Assembly (NCBI GenBank): GCA_905197485.1
Contig: CAJJYZ010000028.1
Coordinates: 1-32,721 of the forward strand
Direction of reading: 5' to 3'
From: an uncultured Lachnospiraceae bacterium
GTDB taxonomy: Bacteria; Bacillota; Clostridia; Lachnospirales; Lachnospiraceae
DNA: 32,721 nucleotides
Under the pieces are notes generated by a model. That model made no database searches. It was not told where the DNA came from and saw only the letters and a list, made by a program, of their open reading frames with translations. Every line of letters starts with the position of its first letter. Within the stretch, counting starts at the first letter, position 1. Shown here piece after piece: positions 14,909-22,902 of this stretch. Position numbers and translations under genes: made by a program.

Positions 14909-16183
14909 ATGGGGAAAAGAAAAGAATGGTTAAAATTGGATTTATCCGGAAACGTATATCCGACACTTCAGAAGAAGAGCTTCTCTTCTACTTTTCGTGT
15001 GTCTCTTACATTGAAAGAAGAAGTGGAGCCGGACATCCTGCAAGAAGCATTTGAACGGACGCTTCCAAGATTTCCTTCTTTTAAAGTGGATTTGCGAAAG
15101 GGACTTTTTTGGAGATACCTGGAACCAAATCATCGTCCGGCACCGCGGGTAGAGGAGGATATCAAGAATCCTTGTATGCCGATGGATTTTCACTCAAAAC
15201 ACCGATATTTGATTCGGATTTACTATTATAGAAATCAGATTGCGCTGGAAGTGTTTCATTCCATTGCGGATGGATTGGGAGCGCTTATTTTCCTGAAAAC
15301 ATTGGTGGCGGTTTACCTCGGAATGCGAGGGGCAGTGATTCCGGATACAGAAGGAATTTTAAATGTGGATGAGGAACCGAAAGATTGTGAGCTCGAAGAT
15401 GCATATATGAAATATGCCAATTCGAAGGTGTCTCCGAAACGAAGCCAGGGAAGCGCGTATCGGGTTCGTGGAACAAAAGAACCGTTTTATACATTAAACA
15501 TTATCTGTGGAACGATGCCGGTTGCACAATTAAAAGAGACGGCGAAGCGTTACGGAGTGACGATTACGGAATACTTGAATTCGGTTCTGATTTATGCGCT
15601 TATGCAGAAACAAAAAGAAAGCCGGGCGCGGAAGGAAAAACCGGTAAGAATTGCTATGCCGGTCAATCTTCGGCAGTTCTTTCCGTCGAAAACATTGCGG
15701 AATTTTATTACGATGGTATATCCGGGGATTGACCCGCGGATGGGAGAGTATACGTTTGAGGAGATTTTAAGGCAGATTCATTACTATATGCGGTATTATT
15801 TGAACGAGAAATTTTTGAATGCAGATATTACGACGAATGTGAAGACGCTGCAAAGTCCGTTTATCCGGATTGTGCCGCTTTTTATGAAAGATATGGTAGT
15901 GAAACAGTTTTATAAACGGGTGCAGGACTGCCAGTCTTCGGCAGGACTTACGAATCTTGGAATTGTACGAATTCCGGAAGAAATGGAAGCATATGTAGAA
16001 CGGTTTGACGTGTTAATGGGTCATCCGTTCTCACCGCGGACGAACTGTGCGATTATCAGCTATCGCGGTATCACAACAGTGAATTTTACAAGCGGGATTA
16101 TCGAAACAGATGTGGAGCGGTTGTTTTTTCGGAAATTGGTAGAAGACGGAATTGAAGTGACGATTCGCAGCAATCGAGATTGA
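14909..16183 (+). CDS. Condensation-fold acyltransferase (alcohol acetyltransferase/COG4908-like)
   Basis: A 424-residue member of the chloramphenicol-acetyltransferase/NRPS-condensation superfamily. The active-site motif HxxxDG is present as His117-SIA-Asp121-Gly122 within FHSIADGLGALIF. The front part LKEEVEPDILQEAFERTLPRFPSF and the later ITEYLNSVLIYAL and RIAMPVNLRQFFPSKTLRNF segments match stand-alone condensation-like acyltransferases, often called alcohol acetyltransferases, rather than modular NRPS parts. It should use an acyl-CoA or carrier-bound acyl group and an alcohol or amine acceptor; neither is known. The ATG at 14909 follows GAGGAG. The DUF6320 gene begins 14 bases after its stop, so they form an operon. 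Confidence 0.78.
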   Translation: MGKRKEWLKLDLSGNVYPTLQKKSFSSTFRVSLTLKEEVEPDILQEAFERTLPRFPSFKVDLRKGLFWRYLEPNHRPAPRVEEDIKNPCMPMDFHSKHRYLIRIYYYRNQIALEVFHSIADGLGALIFLKTLVAVYLGMRGAVIPDTEGILNVDEEPKDCELEDAYMKYANSKVSPKRSQGSAYRVRGTKEPFYTLNIICGTMPVAQLKETAKRYGVTITEYLNSVLIYALMQKQKESRARKEKPVRIAMPVNLRQFFPSKTLRNFITMVYPGIDPRMGEYTFEEILRQIHYYMRYYLNEKFLNADITTNVKTLQSPFIRIVPLFMKDMVVKQFYKRVQDCQSSAGLTNLGIVRIPEEMEAYVERFDVLMGHPFSPRTNCAIISYRGITTVNFTSGIIETDVERLFFRKLVEDGIEVTIRSNRD

Positions 16184-16197
16184 GAGGTGAAAGGAAG

Positions 16198-16899
16198 ATG
16201 TATTGTGTAAATTGTGGTGTGAAATTAGAGGATTCCCTGGAAAAATGTCCGCTCTGTAATACGCCGGTATATCATCCGGAACAGGCCGTAAGAAGAAAAG
16301 AAGCTTCTCCTTATCCGACAAAACGGGGAACTGTAGAAAAGGTGCGAAGAACAGATATCGCAATACTTTTGATTGTGTTACTCGGAAGTACGGCGCTTGG
16401 ATGCGGGATTTTGAATCTCTTCGTATATACGAAAAGCTTATGGTCGCTCTATGTGATTACGGCATGTGCGGTCATTCTGTTGTTTTGTCTGCCGATTTTA
16501 CTGTACCGGAAGCTTCCGATGGTTGTGATGACGATGATTGACGGCGGCGCGTTGCTTCTCTATGTCTATATGGTGGCAATCGTGAATGATGGAATGCATT
16601 GGTTCAAAGGAATCGCGGTGCCGGTCGTATTGCTCGGAACGCTTCTGACTATGATTTTTGTCTATATGAAACAGCACGTGAGCAAATCTATTTTATTTAC
16701 AGCTATGCTCGTTGTAATTGAAAGCGCGGTTTTCTGTGTTGGCATCAATATCAGCGTCTTATATTATATGGAGCATAAAGTGGAAATCACATGGTCGGCG
16801 GTCGTGCTCGTTTGCGCTGTGATTATTACGATTTCATTGGTTACGGTTATGCGTGTGTCAAGACTTCGGGAAGAGGTTCGAAGGAGGATGCATTTATAA
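16198..16899 (+). CDS. DUF6320-like zinc-ribbon membrane protein
   Basis: A 233-residue protein with an N-terminal zinc ribbon (Cys3, Cys6, Cys17, Cys20 in CxxC and CPLC pairs), a linker of about 30 residues, and six hydrophobic segments from about 53 to 220. A short basic C-terminus (RLREEVRRRMHL) should be in the cytoplasm, like the zinc ribbon. I place it in the DUF6320 family, which I recall beside condensation-like acyltransferases in clostridia; its function is not known. The start at 16198 opens directly on the zinc ribbon; an ATG at 16180 would add six residues, and the AGAGGTG and AAGGAAG between them could serve this start. It may anchor or feed the acyltransferase at the membrane. 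Confidence 0.75.
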   Translation: MYCVNCGVKLEDSLEKCPLCNTPVYHPEQAVRRKEASPYPTKRGTVEKVRRTDIAILLIVLLGSTALGCGILNLFVYTKSLWSLYVITACAVILLFCLPILLYRKLPMVVMTMIDGGALLLYVYMVAIVNDGMHWFKGIAVPVVLLGTLLTMIFVYMKQHVSKSILFTAMLVVIESAVFCVGINISVLYYMEHKVEITWSAVVLVCAVIITISLVTVMRVSRLREEVRRRMHL

Positions 16900-16920
16900 G
16901 GAAGTTCTGAAGGTTCGTAC

Positions 16921-16949
16921 TTGCAAGAGGTCAGAAAATCATGTACAAT
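16921..16949 (+). promoter_or_regulatory. Sigma-A promoter for gpmI
   Basis: TTGCAA at 16921-16926, 17 bases, TACAAT at 16944-16949, 49 bases ahead of the gpmI ATG. This gives gpmI its own transcript, separate from the DUF6320 operon. Confidence 0.75.
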
Positions 16950-16998
16950 AAACGACGTAGGAAAAACGATAATTATTTCACATAAAGGAGATAGAAAA

Positions 16999-18537
16999 AT
17001 GAGCAAAAAACCAACTGTTTTAATGATTCTTGATGGATATGGTCTCAACGAAAAACACGAAGCAAACGCGGTTTTTGAAGGAAAGACACCGGTAATGGAC
17101 CGTCTGATGTCTGAATGTCCGTTTGTAGAAGGAAATGCAAGCGGAATGGCAGTAGGGCTTCCGGACGGACAGATGGGAAATTCAGAAGTCGGACATTTGA
17201 ATATGGGCGCAGGACGTATCGTATATCAGGATTTGACAAAGATTACAAAGGCAATTCAGGACGGAGATTTCTTTGAGAATGAAGCGCTTCTTGCCGCATG
17301 TGCGAACGTAAAAGAACATGATTCCGCACTTCATATGTATGGACTCGTATCTGATGGAGGCGTACACAGCCATAACACACATATTTATGGTCTCTTGGAA
17401 TTGGCAAAAAAACAGGGAATTGAAAAAGTCTATGTACATTGTTTCCTGGATGGACGTGATACACCGCCAGCATCCGGCAAAGACTATGTTGCAGAACTTG
17501 CAGATAAGATGAAAGAAATCGGCGTTGGTAAGATTGCTTCTGTGATGGGACGTTACTATGCAATGGACAGAGATAACCGCTGGGATAGAGTAGAACTCGC
17601 TTACAATGCCATTGTAAAAGGAGAAGGCGAGAAAGCAGAAGACGCCGTTGCAGCAGTGCAGGTTTCTTATGACAATGAGAAGACGGATGAGTTTGTCCTT
17701 CCGACGGTGATTATGGAAAATGGAGCTCCGGTTGCAACTGTAAAAGACAACGATTCTATCATCTTCTTCAACTTCAGACCGGACAGAGCAAGAGAAATTA
17801 CAAGAACATTTTGTGATGATGAATTCAACGGATTCGACCGCGGAGAAAGAGTAAAAACAACATATGTATGTTTCACAGAATATGATGTAACAATCGAGAA
17901 CAAGCTTGTCGCATTCCGTAAGACAGAGATTACAAATACATTCGGAGAATTCCTTGCGGCCAACGGATTGAAACAGGCAAGAATCGCCGAGACAGAAAAA
18001 TATGCTCATGTCACATTCTTCTTTAACGGCGGCGTGGAAGAACCAAACGAAGGAGAAGACAGAATCCTTGTAAAATCTCCGAAGGTAGCAACTTACGATT
18101 TACAGCCGGAGATGAGTGCGTTTGAAGTATGCGATAAATTAGTAAACGCTATCAAATCACAGGAATACGATGTGATTATCATTAACTTTGCGAACCCGGA
18201 TATGGTAGGACATACAGGAGTAGAAAATGCGGCAATCAAGGCAATCGAAGCGGTGGATGAATGCGTTGGAAAAGCAGTTGACGCAATCAAAGAAGTAGAC
18301 GGACAGATGTTTATCTGCGCCGACCATGGAAATGCAGAACAGCTCGTGGATTATGAGACAGGCGCACCGTTTACGGCACATACAACAAATCCGGTTCCGT
18401 TTATCCTTGTAAACGCAGACCCGGCTTACACATTAAGAGAAGGCGGATGCCTGGCGGATATTGCTCCGACATTAATCGAATTGATGGGAATGGAACAGCC
18501 GAAAGAAATGACAGGAAAATCATTGTTAATAAAATAG
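16999..18537 (+). CDS. gpmI: 2,3-bisphosphoglycerate-independent phosphoglycerate mutase
   Basis: Glycolytic enzyme that interconverts 3- and 2-phosphoglycerate through a phosphoserine intermediate and two Mn ions. It has the standard length of 512 residues. Asp12 in MILDGYG binds metal and Ser62 in GQMGNSEVGHLNMGAGR is the phosphorylated serine. The second metal set is visible in ADHGNAE and in ANPDMVGHTG, and GRDTPPASG and GRYYAMDRD are substrate-site segments. The ATG at 16999 was chosen because AAAGGAG lies before it; a longer frame to 16921 would start inside the promoter. The codon use, with many GGA, ACA and AAC codons, looks like that of a highly expressed gene. A perfect 20-bp inverted repeat follows its stop by no gap. 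Confidence 0.97.
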   Translation: MSKKPTVLMILDGYGLNEKHEANAVFEGKTPVMDRLMSECPFVEGNASGMAVGLPDGQMGNSEVGHLNMGAGRIVYQDLTKITKAIQDGDFFENEALLAACANVKEHDSALHMYGLVSDGGVHSHNTHIYGLLELAKKQGIEKVYVHCFLDGRDTPPASGKDYVAELADKMKEIGVGKIASVMGRYYAMDRDNRWDRVELAYNAIVKGEGEKAEDAVAAVQVSYDNEKTDEFVLPTVIMENGAPVATVKDNDSIIFFNFRPDRAREITRTFCDDEFNGFDRGERVKTTYVCFTEYDVTIENKLVAFRKTEITNTFGEFLAANGLKQARIAETEKYAHVTFFFNGGVEEPNEGEDRILVKSPKVATYDLQPEMSAFEVCDKLVNAIKSQEYDVIIINFANPDMVGHTGVENAAIKAIEAVDECVGKAVDAIKEVDGQMFICADHGNAEQLVDYETGAPFTAHTTNPVPFILVNADPAYTLREGGCLADIAPTLIELMGMEQPKEMTGKSLLIK

Positions 18538-18584
18538 TTAATTGGGGACGTAGTATTTTGTCAGAATACTACGTCCCCAATTAA
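18538..18584. repeat. Perfect 20-bp inverted repeat after gpmI
   Basis: Left arm 18538-18557, seven-base loop (TTGTCAG), right arm 18565-18584; every base pairs. It begins right after the gpmI stop and is followed by GTTTTG. It contains TTGGGGACG and its complement CGTCCCCAA, the same GGGAC core as the repeats downstream. It probably ends gpmI transcription but looks more like a REP-type palindrome than an ordinary terminator. Confidence 0.85.
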
Positions 18585-18716
18585 GTTTTGCTGTGTCCCC
18601 AACAGGATTTTTACTATGATTTTTGCCAAGAAACATGCTTGAAACTACTACAAAATATAGTAAGGGACACACCTGCTTGCAGAAAGGGACAGGGCTAATT
18701 ACGAAAAGGGACAGGG
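18585..18716. repeat. Cluster of GGGAC-based repeats, REP-like
   Basis: The stretch holds TGTGTCCCC at about 18591-18600, GGGACACA at about 18664-18671 (its inverse), and two direct copies of AAAGGGACAGGG at 18683-18694 and 18705-18716, 22 bases apart. With the palindrome just before, the GGGAC core occurs six times in 180 bases in both orientations. Such sequences occur beside REP-associated tyrosine transposase (RAYT) elements; no transposase gene is present here. Nothing coding is seen between 18538 and 18825. Confidence 0.6.
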
Positions 18717-18742
18717 TTGAGACACATTTTGAACATATATTG

Positions 18743-18771
18743 TTGTTGTGACAGTGGAGTGATGATATAAT
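18743..18771 (+). promoter_or_regulatory. Sigma-A promoter for the DUF6054 gene
   Basis: TTGTTG at 18743-18748, 17 bases, perfect TATAAT at 18766-18771. It starts transcription about 48 bases before the ATG at 18826 and lies right after the GGGAC repeat cluster. Confidence 0.75.
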
Positions 18772-18825
18772 AAAAAGCAAAAATAACACTTTAAAGTTCT
18801 GGATATAGAGAAAAGAGGTGTGGGT

Positions 18826-19152
18826 ATGGCAAAATTAGAAAAAACTTTGAATGGAAATTTCGATGAGATACTTCATAAAATCGAATCAGGCATACAAGGC
18901 GGAAGTGTGACTGCATCGTTGGAGGGTTCTAGTGACTTTAGAGATGGGGATGCCAGATGTAGTGTTCGTGTTTTTGAACGGTATAGCTATTCGGGAAACA
19001 ACAGGGTAAGTTTAAATATCACTTTATTCCAGAAAGGGACGGGACCGGTGTCTGTTTCTGCAATCACATCTGGCGGAAGTCAGGGGATGATTTTTAAAGT
19101 CAACACATGGGGCGAAGAGGCATTTTTGGAAAAATTAATGGAGTTACTATAG
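18826..19152 (+). CDS. DUF6054-like protein
   Basis: A 108-residue soluble protein that I place in the DUF6054 family by its pattern: KTLNGNFDEILHKIESGIQGGSVTASLEGSSDF, then CSVRVFERYSYSGNNRVSLNITLFQ and a C-terminal WGEEAFLEKLMELL. The middle is rich in beta strand with a Gly/Ser turn (ITSGGSQG). No catalytic residues stand out and the function is unknown. The ATG at 18826 follows AGAGGTG by five bases; a GTG six bases earlier is inside that site. Confidence 0.75.
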   Translation: MAKLEKTLNGNFDEILHKIESGIQGGSVTASLEGSSDFRDGDARCSVRVFERYSYSGNNRVSLNITLFQKGTGPVSVSAITSGGSQGMIFKVNTWGEEAFLEKLMELL

Positions 19153-19178
19153 AAGGATGTTTGAGAGGAATATGAGCA

Positions 19179-19805
19179 ATGAATGAGATTATAAAGTATA
19201 TCACAAAGAATTATGCTCCGGTTTCCATTATCGTATATGGTTCTTATGCAAATCATACAAATAATGAGCATAGTGATTTTGATGCACTTGTGATTTCGAA
19301 GAATCATAAAAAGTTTCACGATGTATCATTTGTAAATGGAATTCAGCTGGATGTTTTTATATATCCTTTGGAGTTTTTTGAATCGGATATCGATTGTGAG
19401 GAGTTTGTACAGATATTTGATGGAAATATTGTACTGGACACAAATTGTTGTGGAGAAATGCTAAAAAGAAAGGTACAGGAGTATATAAAAAGTCTGCCGC
19501 AAAAAACGGAAGAAGAACTTAGAACAGATATCGAATGGTGTAAGAAAATGTGTCTGCGTACAAAACGCGGTGACGCAGAGGGAATGTACAGGTGGCATTG
19601 GGTTTTGACAGAGTCGTTAGAGATATTTTGCAACGTGATGAAACATCCGTATTTTGGACCTAAGAAAAGTTTGAGGTGGATGGAAAAATCCTGTCCGCAG
19701 GCATTTGTATCATACAAAGCGGCGCTTGAGCAATTTGAAGAAGAAACATTAGAAAAATGGATGACTATTTTAGAACAATATTTTGATAAATATGAAGATG
19801 TATAA
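19179..19805 (+). CDS. Nucleotidyltransferase-domain protein
   Basis: A 208-residue protein with the polymerase-beta-type nucleotidyltransferase fold at the N-terminus. The motif is Gly21-Ser22 in VYGSYANHTNNEHSDFDALV, with Asp33 and Asp35 as the first two metal ligands; Asp58 in IQLDVFIY may be the third. The C-terminal 110 residues are all helical. That layout fits either antibiotic-modifying adenylyltransferases or MNT-type enzymes that work with HEPN toxins. No HEPN protein is next to it. The acceptor is unknown. AGAGGAA precedes the ATG. The next gene, a P-loop kinase, lies 71 bases downstream. Confidence 0.82.
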   Translation: MNEIIKYITKNYAPVSIIVYGSYANHTNNEHSDFDALVISKNHKKFHDVSFVNGIQLDVFIYPLEFFESDIDCEEFVQIFDGNIVLDTNCCGEMLKRKVQEYIKSLPQKTEEELRTDIEWCKKMCLRTKRGDAEGMYRWHWVLTESLEIFCNVMKHPYFGPKKSLRWMEKSCPQAFVSYKAALEQFEEETLEKWMTILEQYFDKYEDV

Positions 19806-19876
19806 AACAAAAGAAGCAAAAAGAAAGAGAATGGAGAAAATTTTCTATAAAGAAGCGGAAAGTAAGAAAGGCAAAC

Positions 19877-20392
19877 ATGGTTATTTTAATCACAGGAGCT
19901 TCCCACACAGGGAAGACCATTTTAGCACAGAGATTATTGGAAAAATATCATTACCCATATTTATCTATCGACCATTTGAAAATGGGACTGATTCGCAGTA
20001 AAAATACGAATCTTACACCGACGAGCGATAACGAACAGTTGACGGAATACTTATGGCCGATTGTTGCAGAAATGATAAAAACAGTGATTGAGAATAAGCA
20101 GAATCTGATTGTAGAAGGGTGCTATATTCCTTTTGACTGGAAGAAGGATTTTGAGAAAGAATACTTAGAAGAGATACGATATTATTGTCTTGTGATGAGT
20201 GAAGGCTATATTCAAAAATATTTTTCGGATATTAAGAAATATGCAAACGCAATTGAGAGAAGGCTGGATGATACATATTGTACTCTTGAAAGTGTGCTTG
20301 AGGATAATGCGCGGATGCTGGAATTGGTTGGAAAGTACGAGGCAAATTGTGTAATGATTGACGAAGATTATAATATAGAGTTAGACTTATAA
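19877..20392 (+). CDS. P-loop kinase-like protein
   Basis: A 171-residue protein that opens with a Walker A loop, G7ASHTGKT14. It continues as an adenylate/2-phosphoglycerate-kinase-type fold: YLSIDHLKMGLIR (substrate strand), a helical region, then NLIVEGCYIPFDWKKDF, similar to kinases that hold the acceptor between DH and EGxY motifs. The substrate is unknown. AAGAAAGG precedes the ATG. It is 12 bases from the ATPase gene that follows, so they form a pair. Confidence 0.78.
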   Translation: MVILITGASHTGKTILAQRLLEKYHYPYLSIDHLKMGLIRSKNTNLTPTSDNEQLTEYLWPIVAEMIKTVIENKQNLIVEGCYIPFDWKKDFEKEYLEEIRYYCLVMSEGYIQKYFSDIKKYANAIERRLDDTYCTLESVLEDNARMLELVGKYEANCVMIDEDYNIELDL

Positions 20393-20404
20393 AGGACAAA
20401 GGAT

Positions 20405-21265
20405 ATGATTTATTTATCGCATTTTGAATTTCCGGATATGGAAGAGGAATACGACTTCATATTTCGGCAGAAGAAAACTTGTTACGACACTTATTATCCG
20501 TTTCAGATATTGTCAAAACACAGTTTTCGGGAGATTGACTTTGAGCCTGTGACTATTTTGTATGGTGGGAATGGTTCGGGGAAGACGACGGCTTTGAATG
20601 TGATTGCGGAGAAACTGGGATTGAAAAGAGATTCCTTATATAACCGTTCCAATTTCTTTGAGGACTATATAAAATTGTGCGATTTTCGGACAGAGGCGAA
20701 GATTCCGAAAGAGAGCGCTGTGATTACGAGTGATGATGTATTTGATTTTATGCTGAATCTAAGAAGCTTGAATGAAGGGATTGACCGGAAACGGGAAGAG
20801 CTGTTTGAAGACTATGCATCGCGAAAATACGGGCGTTTCCAAATACATTCACTTGATGACTATGAAGAATTGAAAAAGGTAAATGCGGCGCGAAGTAAAA
20901 CGCAGTCTCAGTATATTCGTAGGAATCTTTCGGATAATGTGAGAGAGCATTCCAATGGTGAGAGTGCATTTTTGTACTTTGCGGAGAAGATTCAAGAAAA
21001 TGGGTTGTATCTACTAGATGAACCGGAAAACAGCCTTTCACCGGAAAAGCAACAGGAACTGTTGAGGTTTCTGGAGGATTCGGCAAGATTTTTTGGATGC
21101 CAGTTTGTGATTGCCACCCATTCCCCGTTTTTGTTGTCCATGCGAGGAGCGAAAATCTACGATATGGACGAAGAAAGGGTGGATGTGAAGCGGTGGTATG
21201 AGTTGGAAAACGTACGGGTGTATTATGAATTTTTTCAAAAATATAAAGAGGAATTTGAAAGATAA
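20405..21265 (+). CDS. ABC-type AAA family ATPase, soluble
   Basis: A 286-residue ATPase with all ABC-class elements: Walker A GGNGSGKT (54-61), a signature-like SNGES (183-187), Walker B YLLDEP (202-207) with the catalytic Glu206, the D-loop ENSLSPE, and the H-loop His239 in IATHSP. It lacks membrane segments and a Rad50-like coiled coil, so it belongs to the AAA_21/AAA_23 sort of soluble ATPases; no nuclease domain (OLD-type TOPRIM) follows. About 120 residues between Walker A and the signature form a helical insert. The role is unknown; related single ATPases occur in defence loci and near housekeeping genes alike. GGACAAAGG precedes the ATG. Confidence 0.82.
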   Translation: MIYLSHFEFPDMEEEYDFIFRQKKTCYDTYYPFQILSKHSFREIDFEPVTILYGGNGSGKTTALNVIAEKLGLKRDSLYNRSNFFEDYIKLCDFRTEAKIPKESAVITSDDVFDFMLNLRSLNEGIDRKREELFEDYASRKYGRFQIHSLDDYEELKKVNAARSKTQSQYIRRNLSDNVREHSNGESAFLYFAEKIQENGLYLLDEPENSLSPEKQQELLRFLEDSARFFGCQFVIATHSPFLLSMRGAKIYDMDEERVDVKRWYELENVRVYYEFFQKYKEEFER

Positions 21266-21283
21266 ATAAAAGGAGGACATCAC

Positions 21284-22306
21284 ATGTTAAGTTTTGTAAA
21301 CGATTATTCAGAAGGAGCACATGAAAAAATTTTAGAAAGATTGGTGGAGACAAACCGAGAAAGTCTATCAGGATACGGAACGGATAAATACAGCGATTCC
21401 GCAAAAGAGAAGATTCGGAAAGCCTGCAACTGCCCAGAGGCAGATATTTATTTTCTCGTGGGAGGAACACAGACGAATCAGACAGTCATTGATGCGCTTT
21501 TGAATCAGTACGAAGGCGTTGTTGCGGCAGAGACGGGACATGTCAATGTGCATGAAGCAGGAGCGATTGAATTTACCGGACACAAAGTGCTTACAGTGCC
21601 ACAGCATGATGGGAAAATATGTGCCAAGGAATTGAAAGATTATATTGCAACCTTTTACGGGGATGCTAACCACGAACATATGGTATTCCCGGGAATGACT
21701 TACATTTCCCATCCGACAGAATTGGGAACACTTTACACGAAGAAAGAATTGCAGGATATTTCAGAGGTTTGCAAAGAATACAACATTCCGCTTTATCTGG
21801 ATGGAGCCCGTATGGGGTATGGTCTTGTGAGCGAAGGAACGGACGTGACACTCGCGGATATTGCCAATTATTGTGATGCGTTCTATATCGGCGGAACGAA
21901 GGTAGGAGCGCTCTGCGGAGAAGCGGTTGTATTTCCGAAAAAAGCGCCGGCACATTTTCTTACAATTGTGAAACAGCATGGGGCTCTTTTGGCGAAAGGC
22001 AGACTGACAGCCCTTCAGTTCGACACTTTGTTTACAGATGATTTATATATGGAAATCAGTAAAAATGCAATTAAGATGGCCAATATGCTTCGCCAGGCAT
22101 TTGAAGAAAAAGGTTATACATTCTATCAGAAGAATCCGACTAATCAGATTTTCATCGTATTGGAGAATGAGAAAATTCAAGAACTGAAAAAGCAGGTTGC
22201 CTTTGATTTCTGGGAGAAATTCGACGATACACATACGATTATGCGGTTTGCAACAAGCTGGGCAACAAGAGAAGCGGATGTCAAAGCCTTGATTGGAATT
22301 CTGTAA
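21284..22306 (+). CDS. ltaE: Low-specificity L-threonine aldolase-type PLP enzyme
   Basis: A 340-residue fold-type I PLP enzyme of the beta-eliminating lyase/threonine aldolase group. Lys206 in YIGGTKVGALCG should carry PLP, Asp173 in LYLDGARMGYG pairs with the pyridine nitrogen, and His86 in AETGHVNVHEAGA stacks on the ring. The expected reaction is cleavage of L-threonine or L-allo-threonine to glycine and acetaldehyde. The N-terminus SFVNDYSEGAHEKILERLVETN is characteristic of the clostridial form. A strong AAAAGGAGG lies before the ATG. The next gene starts four bases after its stop. Confidence 0.88.
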   Translation: MLSFVNDYSEGAHEKILERLVETNRESLSGYGTDKYSDSAKEKIRKACNCPEADIYFLVGGTQTNQTVIDALLNQYEGVVAAETGHVNVHEAGAIEFTGHKVLTVPQHDGKICAKELKDYIATFYGDANHEHMVFPGMTYISHPTELGTLYTKKELQDISEVCKEYNIPLYLDGARMGYGLVSEGTDVTLADIANYCDAFYIGGTKVGALCGEAVVFPKKAPAHFLTIVKQHGALLAKGRLTALQFDTLFTDDLYMEISKNAIKMANMLRQAFEEKGYTFYQKNPTNQIFIVLENEKIQELKKQVAFDFWEKFDDTHTIMRFATSWATREADVKALIGIL

Positions 22307-22309
22307 GTG

Positions 22310-22771
22310 ATGAAGATACATATTATTGGAGGAAGCGGTACGGGGAAAACATATCTGGCAAAACAACTGGCAGCGAAATACCAGATACCGCATTATGATT
22401 TAGATGAGTTGCAGTGGGACAATCGAGCAGAACATTATGGTGTAAAGAGAGAAAAAAGTGAGCGGGAGAGAATGTTGTCTGAGATTCTGAAAAAAGATGA
22501 CTGGATAATAGAAGGGGTCTATTATAAGTGGTGCTCACAGTGTTTTGCAGATGCAGATAAGATTTATTTGCTCGAAGTACCAAAAAGAGTCTACATTTTT
22601 CGAATACTGAAACGTTTCCTGCGAAGAAAGATGGGAATGGAAAAAGGGAAAAAAGAAACGATAAAATCTGTTTACCATTTAATAAAATGGACAACTCAGT
22701 ATTGTGAGAAAGATATGGAAGACATTCGGAAAATGCTGGAACCATATGAAAATAAGATAGAGTATCTGTGA
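22310..22771 (+). CDS. P-loop nucleotide kinase, FlaR/topology-modulation-like
   Basis: A 153-residue adenylate-kinase-fold protein with Walker A GGSGTGKT near residues 8-15, followed by IPHYDLDELQWDN and DDWIIEGVYYKW, the same order of motifs as in the kinase at 2991-3515; the two are paralogues in sequence design but clearly diverged. Substrate unknown. GTGATG follows the ltaE stop; ATG 22310 was preferred over GTG 22307. There is no good ribosome binding site, so translation probably depends on ribosomes ending ltaE. Confidence 0.75.
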   Translation: MKIHIIGGSGTGKTYLAKQLAAKYQIPHYDLDELQWDNRAEHYGVKREKSERERMLSEILKKDDWIIEGVYYKWCSQCFADADKIYLLEVPKRVYIFRILKRFLRRKMGMEKGKKETIKSVYHLIKWTTQYCEKDMEDIRKMLEPYENKIEYL

Positions 22772-22817
22772 AATGTACAGGTTTCCGGCAGAATAAGAAG
22801 GAAAATCAGAAAACCCC

Positions 22818-22846
22818 TTGCTTTTCCTGAACGGTGGTGCTATACT
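22818..22846 (+). promoter_or_regulatory. Extended -10 promoter of the rimP-nusA-infB operon
   Basis: TTGCTT at 22818-22823, 17 bases, TATACT at 22841-22846, preceded by TGC, which makes an extended -10 element. Transcription should start near 22853, leaving a leader of roughly 77 bases before the rimP start. Confidence 0.78.
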
Positions 22847-22874
22847 ACATATTAGTTACATAGGAGACCGACAG

Positions 22875-22902
22875 AAGAGTGAACGAGAAGTTCACTCTTT
22901 TT
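22875..22902 (+). promoter_or_regulatory. Terminator-like hairpin in the rimP leader
   Basis: Ten-base-pair stem AAGAGTGAAC (22875-22884) and GTTCACTCTT (22890-22899) with a five-base loop, followed by TTTG. It lies between the promoter and the rimP ribosome binding site, on the same transcript. In position and form it is an intrinsic terminator or attenuator; read-through would be needed to express the operon. Confidence 0.7.

Noticed and set aside
17182..18009. A 275-codon open frame on the - strand inside gpmI
   Set aside because: It shadows a complete, highly conserved gene; composition is Cys/Phe/Ile-rich without any recognisable domain.
18585..18716. The GGGAC repeats as a CRISPR array
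   Set aside because: Repeats are short (about 12 bases), few, in both orientations and not evenly spaced, with no cas genes near.
19179..20392. The nucleotidyltransferase and kinase pair as a MNT-HEPN toxin-antitoxin system
   Set aside because: The second protein has a clear Walker A loop and kinase layout, not the HEPN RxxxxH motif, and the nucleotidyltransferase is longer than typical MNT antitoxins.
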